Program-made: the position numbers and the translations under genes
Assembly: GCA_003868215.1 (NCBI GenBank)
Contig: QWDQ01000018.1
Location: forward strand, 1 to 64,000
Origin: Pseudophaeomoniella oleicola
Taxonomy: Eukaryota > Ascomycota > Eurotiomycetes > Phaeomoniellales > Phaeomoniellaceae
Reading direction: 5' to 3'
Length of the DNA stretch: 64,000 nt
Part shown: positions 44,330 through 56,281 of the stretch, one piece after another
Layout: every line of letters begins with the position of its first letter
Numbering within the stretch: the first letter of the stretch is position 1
Notes under the pieces: generated by a model
What the model was told of the DNA's origin: nothing
What the model saw: only the letters and a program-made list of their open reading frames with translations
The model's database searches: none

Positions 44330-44764
44330 TGCCCATGATTTGTATCTGCGGGTGTCCGATGTTCTGGTGAGAAACCTTCAAGTGAAGACCCAGCAATACA
44401 CCTTTAGCAACTTAGATCGCAGATGTCCCCGCATACGTAGTAAATTTCGGCCCCAAACTCGCTTAAATGCTCATCGCGCCCCCACCACTTTTCTCACACC
44501 TCAGGTGAGGTTCAGGAACTTATCAACACACCGGATAATTAATATCACTCTAGCCAATATGTATACGTCAACGATTGATAGTAAGTTGCCAAACACACCA
44601 GATAGATCACTCCGAGCCACATATATATACAAAGTTTAGATCTCCTATAGCAAATACAGAGAGAGACGTTGTACGGAGACTACGGTAGACAATTTATTCC
44701 ACGTGCAGCCCCCCATTTCCAGTCACGTGATAATATACCCGGGGTATCTTTCTTACCAAGGAAA
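44330..44764. promoter_or_regulatory. Divergent promoter of FHA and GMC genes
   Basis: Holds a perfect TCACGTGA palindrome at 44723-44730 and another CACGTG-like word near 44700. A 99-codon open frame at 44340-44639 is not supported as a gene. Confidence 0.45.
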
Positions 44765-46610
44765 ATGTCTGCTGAAATCGACATCGCTGATGCTTATGAT
44801 GTAATCATCGTTGGTGCAGGCGCTGCAGGGTGCGTTCTTGCAAACCGTCTTTCCACCAAACGTTCTATCAATATCCTCGTCCTAGACGCTGGTGATGATT
44901 TGAACAATGACCCCGATGTCAGAACACCGCTGCGATCTCGTCGCTTGATCGGGAATCGCAAGTGTGATTGGAGCTTCGAGACTGAACCCGAATGCCATCT
45001 CCATGATCGGCGCATTCAACATCCACGAGGTCGTCTCCTGGGAGGATCAACAGCGATCAACTCCCACTCACTTGTCTATCCATCGAAAGGCTATCACGAC
45101 CACTGGGCAAACTATGGTAATCCTCGTTGGACCTGGACCAGCATCAAGGACTATTATGATAAATTCCAATCCGTGCAAGAGCCGGCGCCAGACGTTGCGA
45201 ACGCTTTGGGAATTGGCAAAGAGCGAACAGCAACGAACGGTCCAGTCAGTGCATCATACCCAGCTAAAGCTCATGTTTTGCAGAGAGCTTTCATCGACAC
45301 CTTCAACTCCCTCAACAACACGCCGAAAGATGGATTTGTTGATAGATATGGCATTGGAGGAATGCCAATCACAAATGCGATCGACAAAAGATATGGTGAG
45401 CGCTCGCATGCCTCAATTGCATACCTTGAACCCGCCAGGCACCGTCAAAATCTCGAAATTGTTACGAATGCGCTAGTTACATCCGTTTTACTCGAACACA
45501 ACGGTTCTCAATTCGTCGCAAACGGTGTTCAATTCTTGCGTAACGGAATATCATATTCTGTCGGAGCCAGGAAAGAAGTGATACTCTGTGCAGGCGCTTT
45601 TGGCTCGCCCCATATCTTAGAACTCTCAGGTATTGGTTCAACCACAGTCCTGGAAGGCTGTGGCATAACGCCAATACTCGATTTGGCTGGAGTGGGAGGT
45701 AAGTTGCTGTACAAAAAGTGGTAATTGTGGTTCTAAATCGAAAGCAGAGAATCTACAGGACCATCTGAATTATGGACCAAGCGTAGAAGTTGATCCGTCC
45801 ATACAAACCCTGGATGACCTGGTTCCAGGTTCTTCCTATGCGCAAGCAGCCGAGGAAATGTACGAAAAGGAGAAGGGAGGACCCCTCTCTGAGGGCGCTG
45901 TTTACGTCGTAGCATATCAAGCCCTGCAGGGACTGAATTCGGAGAGTGATGATTTGGAATTGGCGGAGGTTCTAAAAGAAATACCTGCCCCTGAACCGGC
46001 CGCGGCTCTGCATTACGAATTCATCAAGGACACGATTCTATCCCCGACAGAAGCGTCGGCTACCGTTGTCCAGATACACAAGCAAAGATACACAGATCCT
46101 TCAAAGCCAGCTTCTGGCAAGTTCATGTCTACCGTCGCCATGCTGTCGCATCCATTCTCTCGAGGCAATGTGCATATTACCTCAAAGAATGCTACTGTAC
46201 ATCCAACTATTGACTTTCAGTACTTGTCACATCCGCTTGACTTGGAAATACTGGGCCGTCACGCTGTGCAGATCGAAAGACTCCTGGAACAGGCACCAAT
46301 GGCGCGACACATCAAACAAGGTGGAACTCGGCTGCCATCCGAATTCCCGCAAATACTAAAGACTGTCGATGAAGCAAAAAAAATCCTGCCCAGATATGCA
46401 GCTACGAATTATCATCCCTGTGGTACTTGTGCAATGATGAGCCAAGAGCTTGGTGGTGTTGTAGACGAAGATCTCAAAGTTCATGGAACCACAAATTTGC
46501 GCATCTGTGATGCAAGCATTTTTCCGGTCATTCCAAGAGGCAACATTCTAACAACAGTCTATGCGGTCGCTGAGAAAGGAGCGGATATTATTCACGCATC
46601 GTTCGCCTGA
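44765..46610 (+). CDS. GMC-family FAD oxidoreductase
   Basis: Glucose-methanol-choline oxidoreductase of 598 residues: exons 44765-45698 and 45748-46610, a 49-nt intron restoring GVGENLQDH. N-terminal FAD-binding motif IIVGAGAAGCVLANRLS, then GGSTAINS, second GMC signature GAFGSPHILELSGIG, and the C-terminal catalytic region ATNYHPCGTCAMM with the conserved His and IPRGNILTTVYAVAEKGAD. No signal peptide is visible, so it is probably intracellular; aryl-alcohol, choline or glucose-like oxidation is possible. ATG 44765 begins MSAEIDIADAYD, just before the FAD motif; the frame is open further upstream but lacks conserved sequence there. It lies outside the aromatic cluster by about 6 kb. Confidence 0.92.
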
Positions 46611-47299
46611 AGTTTCCCGAGGCTCTGAGATCTTACTCATGACGACTTACATTTGACTGCGCTGTAAGTACAAAGCATCGACAGCCGGATCGACGAAGAT
46701 ATCGAACTTTGCAGCCGTACACTAAAGTATGAGCCTTACATGCTGATAGATTACGAAACTTGGCTTCGCCTGATTTGATGGTGATAGATAAATGTTGAGG
46801 CTATACTGTACCATTGTTTGGTATCAATCCACACTCTTTGTTGTCTACAGTATGATCGATTTCTAGTGTTTTACCTGTCCCACGCCAAAGACGGCAGCGT
46901 GATGTTTACCCTTCAAGAATCAGTTGTAAATGGAGAGAATGATCACGAAACAATGAGTATCTTCAATTGTCGCAACGCATTCAGAAGCAGCAAGAGGTGT
47001 ACAGTACTGTAGAAGAGGTGAAAGAAAGGATTACATAACGTTAAAACGGCACTGCTAGGTCGTAAGGCCTACATAGCCATGGGAGCATTCACGAATAGTA
47101 CTGTATACTAATAGATGCGCTCGGGGTAAGAACTGGTTTGTTCCCCGCTTAAGTGAGGCTTCGATGACGGGCATCTCCAATTCACTATTGACTTCATATC
47201 TTTCTTAACTCCGCCACATCCTACAACGTCGCCTTGCCCTCACAAGTCACCAGCAAGCATTATGAGGGTTGTTGCCCCAGGTCAACTCGGTCATCTACA
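46611..47299. other. Intergenic region
   Basis: No gene supported; 3' side of the GMC gene and promoter of the J-protein gene. AT/GC composition ordinary. Confidence 0.45.
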
Positions 47300-48223
47300 A
47301 TGCTGAAGAAGGGCGTGGGTTTACCTTCCTTCAGCTCCCTCATCTCATGTCCACCATCTCTACCATCGACGTCACCATCTGTTGCGTGCAGATCCAATCC
47401 ATCATGTCGAATACAACATCGCTCATATGCAAATATTCGGAGGGACCTAGTGTGGCCAGATCATGGCACGGACGCACGACCACCGACGCCTTATGAAATC
47501 TTTCATATCGAAAGAGGTGCCCCATATTCCAAGAGAACCTTTTACGAACTCGTGAAACTATACCATCCCGACAGACACGGTCACGAGGACACTCATTGTG
47601 GCGGGATATCTCACTCGGTAAAACTGGAGAGATACAGGCTCGTGGTTCTAGCTCATGAGATTCTCTCTGATCCTGTCAAAAAAAGAAACTATGATCGAAC
47701 TGGGGCAGGATGGTTGGGACGGAATGAAAGGCGCTCGCAGCGTAGCGATTATACTCGTCCAGGAGCTCAAGGACCTTTCGATTCTGGTGCACGGTACTAC
47801 TCCTCACCATTTGCGAACGCCACCTGGGAAGATTGGGAAAGGTGGCATGCAAGGCAAGATGCCGAGTCCGCACAGGAATACGAAGGCAATTATATTTCTC
47901 ACAATGGGTTTGCATCTATCATCTTAGTATTTGCGGTCATAGCAGGTGTAGCACAGGCGACTCAAACAGGCCAATATACACTCAATTTGGATGAGAGAGT
48001 GAAATCCGTCAACGAAGAGACAGCCAAGCTCCTACAAAGTCGGACTGGCGAAACAACCAATATTGGTCACGACGGGAGGATTCGGAAGTTCCTCGAAAAG
48101 AGAGATCCCAATAGATATGGCTTGAAAGACGAGGAGGAACAAACGTACAGCAAGACCTTCAAAGATGACATGTTACCGTCTTTGGACAATGATTCTACTG
48201 GCGCAGCCAATGATTCTACATGA
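47300..48223 (+). CDS. J-domain (DnaJ) protein, probably mitochondrial
   Basis: Single-exon 307-residue protein. The N-terminus is basic and Ser-rich without acids (mitochondrial targeting look, about residues 1-45). A J domain follows at about 60-130 with PYEIFHIERGA, the diagnostic HPD in LYHPDRHG and a LAHEILSDPVKKRNYDRTG end. A hydrophobic segment (FASIILVFAVIAGVA) near residue 210 may anchor it in a membrane, and the C-terminal third is charged. Expected to recruit an Hsp70 at the mitochondrial inner membrane. The ATG at 47300 is chosen because the frame upstream has no ATG. Confidence 0.88.
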   Translation: MLKKGVGLPSFSSLISCPPSLPSTSPSVACRSNPSCRIQHRSYANIRRDLVWPDHGTDARPPTPYEIFHIERGAPYSKRTFYELVKLYHPDRHGHEDTHCGGISHSVKLERYRLVVLAHEILSDPVKKRNYDRTGAGWLGRNERRSQRSDYTRPGAQGPFDSGARYYSSPFANATWEDWERWHARQDAESAQEYEGNYISHNGFASIILVFAVIAGVAQATQTGQYTLNLDERVKSVNEETAKLLQSRTGETTNIGHDGRIRKFLEKRDPNRYGLKDEEEQTYSKTFKDDMLPSLDNDSTGAANDST

Positions 48224-49025
48224 GCCTGGAACAGGAGAAGTCCATAAGTACGAGCTTGACCTCCTCATGTCCTGCCTACGCAGACTCAGGCCTGTTGACA
48301 TATTTCTCCGTCTCTGGCCAGTCATTGATTTTGCTCAAGAAACTGCAAGGTGCCTCACATCGACCTGAGACGGATGGCACCTTGCCTGGACAGAATATTA
48401 TCATCTCGGCTGGATGAGATAGTGAACATCCCTGTAAGACCCTACTGGGCTTCTGGACAGTATCGAGGGCAAGTCTCGGTGTCCAATCAAATGGTAGCCA
48501 TGCAACGTCCAGGACGCGCCATTGCCTTGCACAAAGTCTCACGTAGAGTACCTGTTATCATATCAGCCTCTGTGAGACTATCATTGCATAGAAAGGTTTG
48601 GAATGATATGGTAGGCATCAGATGTACATGTCTCGTTTCGAGAAGGGTAACGCTGCAACAGCGATCATACCACGAATTACACTAGGTTATGGAGCCGAGT
48701 TGTCATTATTCTGCATCTAGAGCGGAGTACGAGAGAACACGGAGACGTCAATGGCGAGATATTAGGACAGCAGAAACGAAGAAAGCATAGTATCATGACA
48801 TTCTGAGGTGTTCACTGGGGGTCCTGTTTGAAAGCACGGTCTTAGATTAGCAGCTTCTACGATATCGGCAATCTGGATAGTCTACAGCCCTACGACTATA
48901 GGTATGTTCTGGAAACCTTGAATATTATCTCGCATCGATTCATTGATGTGATTTTGCACCGTTAGGCGTTACTATTGTACAAAAATGCAAACTTGAAGTC
49001 ATTGTAAGTTCCACGTATCGTCCCC
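48224..49025. other. Convergent intergenic region
   Basis: About 800 bp between two facing 3' ends; no gene or RNA feature seen. Confidence 0.45.
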
Positions 49026-49413
49026 TCATGATAGCTTCCCCTTGACTTCTTCAGCAGTGCCCTTAGCCTTGCCCTTCATCTCTTCAGTCTTTCCCTTGGC
49101 TTCACCCGATAGTTCTGCAGCGGTGCCTTCGGCCTTCTTTGCGTTGATACCGGTGGCTTCCTTAGCTTTGCCTGCAAGTTGTTCTACGACGTACGTCAGT
49201 TCATATTCATCTCGTCCATCAATGAGGGGACCACTTACCGCCTTTCTCGATACCACTCACTGCTGCATCCGAAACAGTGCGATCAACCTTCTTAAGTGGC
49301 TCCTTAACAGCATCAGGGACGACCTTCTGTTGAGGGAGGGTTGTGCTGAAAGCTCGAGTGGCTGGACGAGCAGCGCGGACAAGTGTGCGGGATGATTGGA
49401 CGAGGAACGACAT
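49026..49413 (-). CDS. CsbD-like / Hmp1-type small mitochondrial protein
   Basis: Two exons, 49413-49239 and 49183-49026 (56-nt intron), 110 residues. The N-terminus (MSFLVQSSRTLVRAARPATR) is a good mitochondrial presequence with several Arg and no acids. The second half is a hydrophilic, Lys/Glu/Gly/Ala-rich repeat (GKAKEATG, GEAKGKTEE, GKAKGTAEE) typical of CsbD-like and LEA-like stress proteins, including the fungal Hmp1 family described as binding mismatched or cruciform DNA. Probably stress-induced; function not determined. Divergent from the hydratase gene. Confidence 0.82.
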
Positions 49414-49947
49414 ATTGAATTGGTTGATATTGTTCGTGAGATGATGATTTTCCTTGGGATGATGTATGATATTTGATGTTTGATGTTTGATGTTTGAATG
49501 TTTTGGAAGTGAACAGAGTGAAAAGAGGAGAGCTGGAAAGCTTTATACAATAAATATCAATTGCGTTTACTTGATGCCGACGTCATAAAGATGTGATGCA
49601 AGCAGAAGCGCATAATAACAACATGATGACTCCACTGTAGATGGTAATGAACGATAGTCTGGTTAAACACTCCACTTAAAGCTTTCCCCGGAGTGAGCCT
49701 CCGTCAGGCTGTTACAGCCGGCCCGCCCTGGTCCCGCCAAGAGCAATCATCCTTCGAGCTTTCAAGCGCTTGTCCACGCCCTATACTCTCCTATCCGAAT
49801 TTCGTCGCACATACATGGACGCGTGGATTCAGACAAAGCTCGTTCAGTAGAATCTTTGTACTGACAAGGAACTCGAGAAAGAGCGGTCCATGAGTACAGG
49901 GTCTACGTGGAAAAGACAGATCGTGGTGGGAGGGTTGCATCAATGCC
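49414..49947. promoter_or_regulatory. Divergent promoter of CsbD-like and hydratase genes
   Basis: Just upstream of the CsbD start, three tandem GATGTTT units occur near 49470-49497. No gene seen. Confidence 0.45.
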
Positions 49948-50894
49948 ATGATCAGATCGTGGAGGCCAGTTGCAACAAGATGGACGTCTTTACGGGCGCA
50001 TCCTTGTCGCTCCCTGTCTACCACGACAGATCCTATTCTTAAGATCCAAACGTACCCGGCTCCCCATTCTGGTCATGTCAAAGTTCTCCTCTTCGATGTC
50101 CCGGAAACCCGCAACGCGCTCTCAAAATCACTCGTCTCGTCACTTGCACATCAGGTTAACCAAATCAAGGCTGAAGGCGATAAGGGTTCCACACGGGCTC
50201 TCGTTCTAGCTTCTGCGGTTGATAAGGTATTCTGCGCCGGTGCGGATTTGAAAGAGCGAAGAAATTTCACGCAGGACGAGTACGTTCTGTGACGCTTGCC
50301 TTGAATCCTACTGATCGTATCAGGACCAGAGCCTTTCTCTCAGATCTGCGCCAAACGTTCAAAGATATATCGAATCTACAGATCCCCACGATTAGCGCCA
50401 TTGCGGGCATTGCTCTAGGCGGTGGATTGGAATTGGCTTTGTGTACGCATTTCCGAGTATTTGGATCTTCCGCAGTCGTCGGCCAACCGGAAACGAGATT
50501 GGCCATTATCCCTGGTGCAGGTGGCACATACCGTCTTCCAGCTTTGATTGGACTTCAACGGGCGCGAGACTTGATCCTCACAGGCAGACAGATTGGGGGC
50601 CCAGAGGCATATTTCATTGGTCTGTGTGACCGACTCATTGAGATCACTCCGGAAGAAATACAAGGCAGCGGAGCGGTGCGGGCAAAGGTCTTGAATCACA
50701 GCCTTGACCTGGCAAGAGACCTATGTCAGGGTGGTCCAGTAGCGTTGAAGCAAGCATTGAGAGCGGTTCAAGGTTGGCAACGAGGAGAGGAAGCGGAAAA
50801 TGAAGCCTATGAAGCAGTGCTCAGGACGAAAGATCGTCTCGAAGCATTAAGGGCCTTTGTCGAGAAACGAGCTCCGGTCTTCAAGGGGGAGTAG
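49948..50894 (+). CDS. Methylglutaconyl-CoA hydratase-like enoyl-CoA hydratase, mitochondrial
   Basis: Crotonase-fold enzyme of 300 residues; exons 49948-50279 and 50324-50894 with a 44-nt intron. A mitochondrial presequence of about 30 residues (basic, Ser-rich, no acids) precedes the fold. Oxyanion-hole word VFCAGADLKER and the GIALGGGLELAL turn with Glu are typical; ETRLAIIPGAGGTYRLP carries the second Glu position; the C-terminal basic helix EALRAFVEKRAPVFKGE matches AUH-type 3-methylglutaconyl-CoA hydratases of leucine degradation. Housekeeping gene; not part of the aromatic cluster. Confidence 0.92.
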
Positions 50895-51612
50895 GTTCCA
50901 GAGAAACCTGATGCTTACAATACAACCTATTCCATTATGTGTAATGAACGGTTTTGCCGAAATTGTCAGGTTGCTTGTGATCTATATGGAAATGAGGGTC
51001 TGAAACAAGATCATATATTGAGATATCTTAGGTACATAGGCATAAATACATGATATTTGATACAGAACTCCTTCTCTGTGCCTATATACCCCTACCGAGT
51101 CCATGAGGCTCTTTGATATGGCTGTGTACTGTGGGCCATATTCCATCCACGGCGAACAAAAACTTCCCCGCTATGAGCATCATTTCTTCTCATTCAAGAC
51201 TATCCAATATATGTTTCTCACATGGCAGACTAGGTACAATTACTTCAGGGATCTTCAAATGTCGGTCATATATGTGGGTAGGTACAAGGTCAATCGGTCA
51301 TGATATGGTCTTGCTCAAAGGAGTCCAGATGGATGTCAACATTGGCTCCTGCCTTAACTTGAGGGTGGTGCCTGAGTCACACAACGTGGTCGAGGTGATC
51401 TATAAGTTTCGAAATTCACGTTCAAAGGTGATGCGCTTTATTTCAGGGTGAAATGTAGCATCATCATCACTCTGCTTGTCTCGCCTGGTCTTGATATCCT
51501 GTTTCTCGTTACCCTTATGTCCCCGTCCTACGCCTCTCCTTAGTCTTTCTACTCCAGTTCACCTGTTCGGTTGGCATGCAATCCAATATTAGACCAAGAG
51601 TGGTCTTCTACA
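50895..51612. other. Intergenic region
   Basis: No supported gene; several short open frames without coding character. Promoter of the DUF676-type gene. Confidence 0.45.
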
Positions 51613-53511
51613 ATGGCAGGACTTGGTATTTCGAGCAATGTTAATCAGTATGGGCTGACTGAGGTGTGGTCTTCTGCATCGCCTGTTGTTGAGTGAGTCC
51701 AGTCTTCATTCATACTTGTGTCCCTATCAACAAGCGTGTAGTATCGTCTTCGTGCACGGACTCAATGGGCATCCATACAAAACCTGGGCAACCGAAAACC
51801 CGTCTGTATTCTGGCCAGCAGATCTCTTGCCACAAGCTGTCGAAGAACAAAGGGTACGGATACTGGTCTATGGATATGATGCGAATGTGACTACGTTCAC
51901 AGATGGGACTTCTAAGGACAGAATTCACAACCACGCTGAACATCTGGCAGCCCAGCTAGTGGCCAATCGAGGGGTTTGTTCTTCCAACTACCGGTCTAAC
52001 ATTACTGACAGGGGATTTTCACAGCTTCGAAAAGCTACAGAGCGACCTATCATCTTTGTCTGCCATTCGCTTGGAGGTCTTGTTGTCAAGCGGTGCTTGA
52101 TATACTGCAGAAACGTACGTAATACCAGGACCGAGAGACTGCGTTCAATTTATGTCTCTACATATGGTATCCTCTTCCTCGGCACACCTCACAATGGTTC
52201 TGATCTTGCGAAATGGGGTACCCTTCTGCAATCGGTTTGCCATGCGATGCTACCGAAGAAAGTCCTTGCCTCTTGTATGCTATTGTCACGTCCTTGCAGT
52301 GGGCTTTTCTAATTCTTCATTCCAGCATCACAACTCATCCAAGCTCTCAAGACAAACAACGAGACACTCCAGAACATCAACAGGTTGTTTGTCGAAATTA
52401 TCGATCGATTCCGAATTTACTTCTTCCACGAATCCAAGCCGATGGATCTCAAAGCTACCCGAAATTTTGTTGTGGACGAAGACTCTGCCGCACCCGTCAT
52501 AGAAGGTGTAGAGAGGATGGGAATTGAGAGAGACCACAGTCATATGTGCAAGTTTGAGTCGGAGAATGCTCCTGGATATGCAGTAGTAGCCGAGGCCATT
52601 CAACGGTACTCGGAAGAATCAGTGGCTCTGATCGTCCGAAGATGGGAAGATGAAAGGCATATCCGGGAACTACAGCGTCGGCTGGCGGCTCAGGATCTTC
52701 TTGGTGGTAAGCACCCATTTTTGCAGCCGTCTCTGCTTCAATCCTTCCTAAAGATCTGACAGAAGTAGCCAGTATCTTATCATACAGTACACCAGGACGC
52801 TCGCCTCCGCATTGGTACTATGATAATCCCGATTCACTACTAGCTCGACAAACTCAATCTATGCCTCGGGAACAGACGCATTTTGGTGCGGGATACATGA
52901 TTGAAGAGGCGCCGGCTCAGTCAAGGAGATTTTTCGAGGGTCGCAGTGCAAGATCATCAGGTGAAGAACTCCCAGATTGGCATCCTTTACCATCTAGAGC
53001 GGTTATCACACCAGTTGCGGCAATAGCACGGAGACCCACAAGACCGCGAACGCTGTCCTCGACTTCGACCAATTCTGAAGCCGAAGTTGCCTTGGCAGCT
53101 GTCCACCGGGTAAGCCCGCCTGCCTCGAGAGGGGGTGCACCACGTTCGCTGAGTAGGAGGCGCCCATCTCTAGAGAACCGCTCCCCAGCCTGGATCCAGG
53201 CTACATCACGGAGGCAGTCTCAGGCTTCACTCAGTGAAGAAGGTGATTCCATCAGAGAAGCATTGCGTGGCAGATCCACCAATCTATCGACTTCTCCTCT
53301 TGCGAACATGTTCAGGTTTGAGCAATCTCCGACCAGTTCAGAGATAACAAGTAGGGCCTTTCCTGGTGCGGACACTTTGCCGTCTAGAGCGTCCAGCATT
53401 TCTGTCACTCACGATGTGTCTTCGCTGTCTGTCGAAGAGATTGGCAGCGTGACACCTGGATCTATGAAGGGCAGGAGGGACTCGTTTTCCAGCCCGCGAT
53501 CCATGGACTAG
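51613..53511 (+). CDS. DUF676-type lipase-like alpha/beta hydrolase with disordered tail
   Basis: Exons 51613-51692, 51742-52274, 52326-52706 and 52763-53511 join in frame to 580 residues. The first half is an alpha/beta-hydrolase of the DUF676/PGAP1-like group: VFVHGLNGHPYKTW near residue 30, nucleophile elbow VCHSLGGLVVKR near 145, GILFLGTPHNGSD shortly after, and HSHMCKFESEN supplying the probable His. In larger fungal proteins this domain forms the N-terminus of NLR-like or ankyrin proteins; here it is followed instead by a Ser/Arg/Pro-rich, low-complexity tail of about 250 residues (many RRxS sites). Role unknown; perhaps phospholipid or glycolipid hydrolysis. Confidence 0.82.
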
Positions 53512-54442
53512 CATTTATCCCATGCTATCAACCCTCCGTAGACGAACGTGGTCATCATTGCTCCAAAGATATTTTCATCGGTCACAAGCCCATGTCCTAT
53601 GGACATCAGCCCTGACTTACGGTGTTCCCAAAGTTCGGAACCAGCATTGAGGCAGACGTCACTTTCGCTAAACAGGAATACTCTGCTATCACTGCCTATT
53701 CCAGGGATCATAGGCTAGGCCACATGGCTCACCAAGGGTTCTGCCTGTACTGAGTCCTCAGACCAACGTTCTACCAAAGAGCCCAGACATATCAAGTTAT
53801 TTCAGTGGTCGTCCATTACCGATTCATACCTGGGAAGAGGAGGAGGGCTCTGTCTGCTTCACGCGGTGGTGGCTGTTGTGTACACGCAACATCTCAAGCT
53901 TTGCAACCATTTACTCTTCGACGTGGCTTTGGTGTTAGCTGGAGACAGACTCGAAGGTGCTGATAAGGTCAGGCTGAGGTAGGAAAGTACATGGGGTATG
54001 GATATTATGTGTGCTAGCTTACAGTATTGCAATCGCTCCTTGCTAATACAGGCGAAGGGGGAATTATCGTTGCATGAGTGCTGACAAGTAATATATTCCT
54101 AAGCACTCACCTACGGATCATAACGTAGTAAAGCATACAATCACTGTCAAACAAATCAGCCACCAGGGTCAAAGCTCTAGAGTACATATGCTCCAATGGC
54201 AAAGTAATCCAGCCACAATAATTTACTTTGTGTAATTATATCGAGCATAATAGCAGGAGAGCGATTCCTCAGGTTGGCTACAGTAAGAGCTTGACCAGTG
54301 ATAGTAGTACAGCGGACTGATTCCGAGGTTGGAGTCAGTCACTCGATATTGATAGCTTCGGCCAACCAAGTTTCTCCAGCTTGACATTTCCACAAGCAAA
54401 AGGAGCACGAATGCGTCGGTGATTCCGAAGCGAGAATTGCAC
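53512..54442. other. Intergenic region
   Basis: About 930 bp; no gene supported. Open frames on the minus strand here overlap the GatB promoter and are judged shadows. Confidence 0.45.
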
Positions 54443-56281
54443 ATGTTGCAACCATGGATTGTGCAGCGCATATCGACGCCTTCGTTGGTAGCTCGAATTG
54501 CCGGCAAAAGCCCCCAAAGTTGCATCCTGTGTAGCTCTAGCAAAGCTGTGGCACAACAATGGACGTCCTTGACGAACAGGCGTTCAGATTCGAGACAATA
54601 TAGCAGTGATGTCGTCCCTCTGCGGAAACAGCTCAAAGACGAAGCTAAGAAGAAAAGACGATCTGGTGACAGTTTCGGAACTGTACGGGCGAGTGTTGTA
54701 TCATCGGACGACTGGGAACTCACAGTCGGTATTGAAATCCACGCGCAGCTGAACACAGCATGCAAGCTCTTCTCCGGTAAGCAGTACTATCGGGAAGTCC
54801 TGGTACATTGATAGTGACGATAGCATGCAGAGGCAGAAACATCTTTCAACGCACAGCCCAACTCGAAAGTCGAGCCATTCGATGTCGCCTTACCTGGAAC
54901 GCAACCCCATTTCCAGATTGCGACTCTGCTTCCCGCCCTGCGCGCGGCGATTGCCTTACGATGCGACATTCAACCAATGAGCCGTTTCGACAGGAAGCAT
55001 TACTTTTATCATGACCAACCTGCAGGCTATCAAATCACGCAGTACTACGAACCGTTTGCGAAGAACGGCTATGTGAAGATAGGCGTTGATGACGGCATGA
55101 AAGATGTACATACCATACAAATCAAGCAGATCCAAATGGAGCAAGATACGGCGAAGTCACAAGAACAAGACGAGGAAACCAATCTTATCGACTTCAATCG
55201 CGCCGGACACCCACTTATCGAGATCATCAGCCTTCCTGAAATCCATTCACCTGAAATAGCAAGCGCGTATGTCAAGAAAGTGCAGGCTTTACTTCTGTCA
55301 GTGGATGCTGTCACTGCAGGTATGGAACAAGGCGGGTTGCGGGCGGACGTAAATGTTTCTGTTCGACGACGTGATGGGTCAGCCGGAGAGCATTCGTACA
55401 GTGGGATTGAAGGACTTGGACAACGCACGGAAATAAAGAACCTAAGCACCATCAAAGCGGTAGAAGATGCTATCAAGGCTGAACGGACCCGGCAGATCTC
55501 AGTGCTCGAAGCAGGGGGTGCAATCGAAGGAGAGACTAGAGGCTGGTCGCTCTCACGGCCGAATGAAACGAGACGCCTGCGTGGCAAAGAGGGCGAGGTT
55601 GATTATCGTTACATGCCTGACCCAGATATTCCACCTCTCTATATCAACGGCGACATCGTACAGCACCTACATGACACGTTGCCAGCATTACCGGACGACT
55701 TATTCTCCGTCTTGGTTAATGACGAGCGCTACGAGCTCTCCCCAACTGATGCGAGAATCCTCTTGCACGCAGATACTGGGGATCGCTTAGACTTCTACCA
55801 GGAGACTGTTGATCTTCTGAGACAGCACCACCGTGATGACGGCAAGGTTGGCAAACTAGTAGCGAATTGGGTGCTGCAAGAAGTTGGTCACACGCTTACG
55901 ACCAAAAACATCACGTGGGAGGTCAGCCGGCTGACACCTGAAGGCCTTGCCTCGCTCTTACGGATCGTATTGCAGAACGAGGTTACCGGAACTTCAGCCA
56001 AGCATATCTTGGGGTTATTGGTTGATGGGGATCCCCGGCCAGTCAATCAGATTGTTGACGAGGAAGGATTGCGACTTGTCCGTCTCTCAGAGGATGAATA
56101 CGTTGGTTTGGCACAGGAAGTCATGGCTGCCAACAGCAAGGCGGTGCAGCAAATCGAGAAGAAAGGGCAAGTGGGCAAAATGATGTTTCTCGTTGGACAG
56201 ATGATACGACAGGGGCCTGAAGGACGAGTGGAAGCGAAGAAGGCAGAAGAGACACTCCGTCAGCTGATCCAATTACCTTAA
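54443..56281 (+). CDS. Glutamyl-tRNA(Gln) amidotransferase subunit B, mitochondrial
   Basis: GatB/PET112 subunit of GatFAB-type amidotransferase, which makes mitochondrial Gln-tRNA from Glu-tRNA. Exons 54443-54776 and 54831-56281, 594 residues. A basic presequence of about 60-80 residues precedes ELTVGIEIHAQLNT. Family words ETSFNAQPNS, the DxAxPGTQPH region, MSRFDRKHYFYHDQPAGYQITQ, DFNRAGHPLIEI and ADVNVSVRR confirm it; the C-terminal helical GatB/YqeY tail (GKVGKLVANWVL, KHILGLLVDGD) is complete. The ATG at 54443 begins MLQPWIVQR, a reasonable presequence start. Single-copy housekeeping gene. Confidence 0.95.

Noticed and set aside
44340-44639. 99-codon open frame upstream of the GMC gene
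   Set aside because: Low-complexity, no motif, and placed in a divergent promoter.
54223-54765. 180-codon open frame on the minus strand
   Set aside because: Largely antisense to the first exon of GatB and without conserved features.
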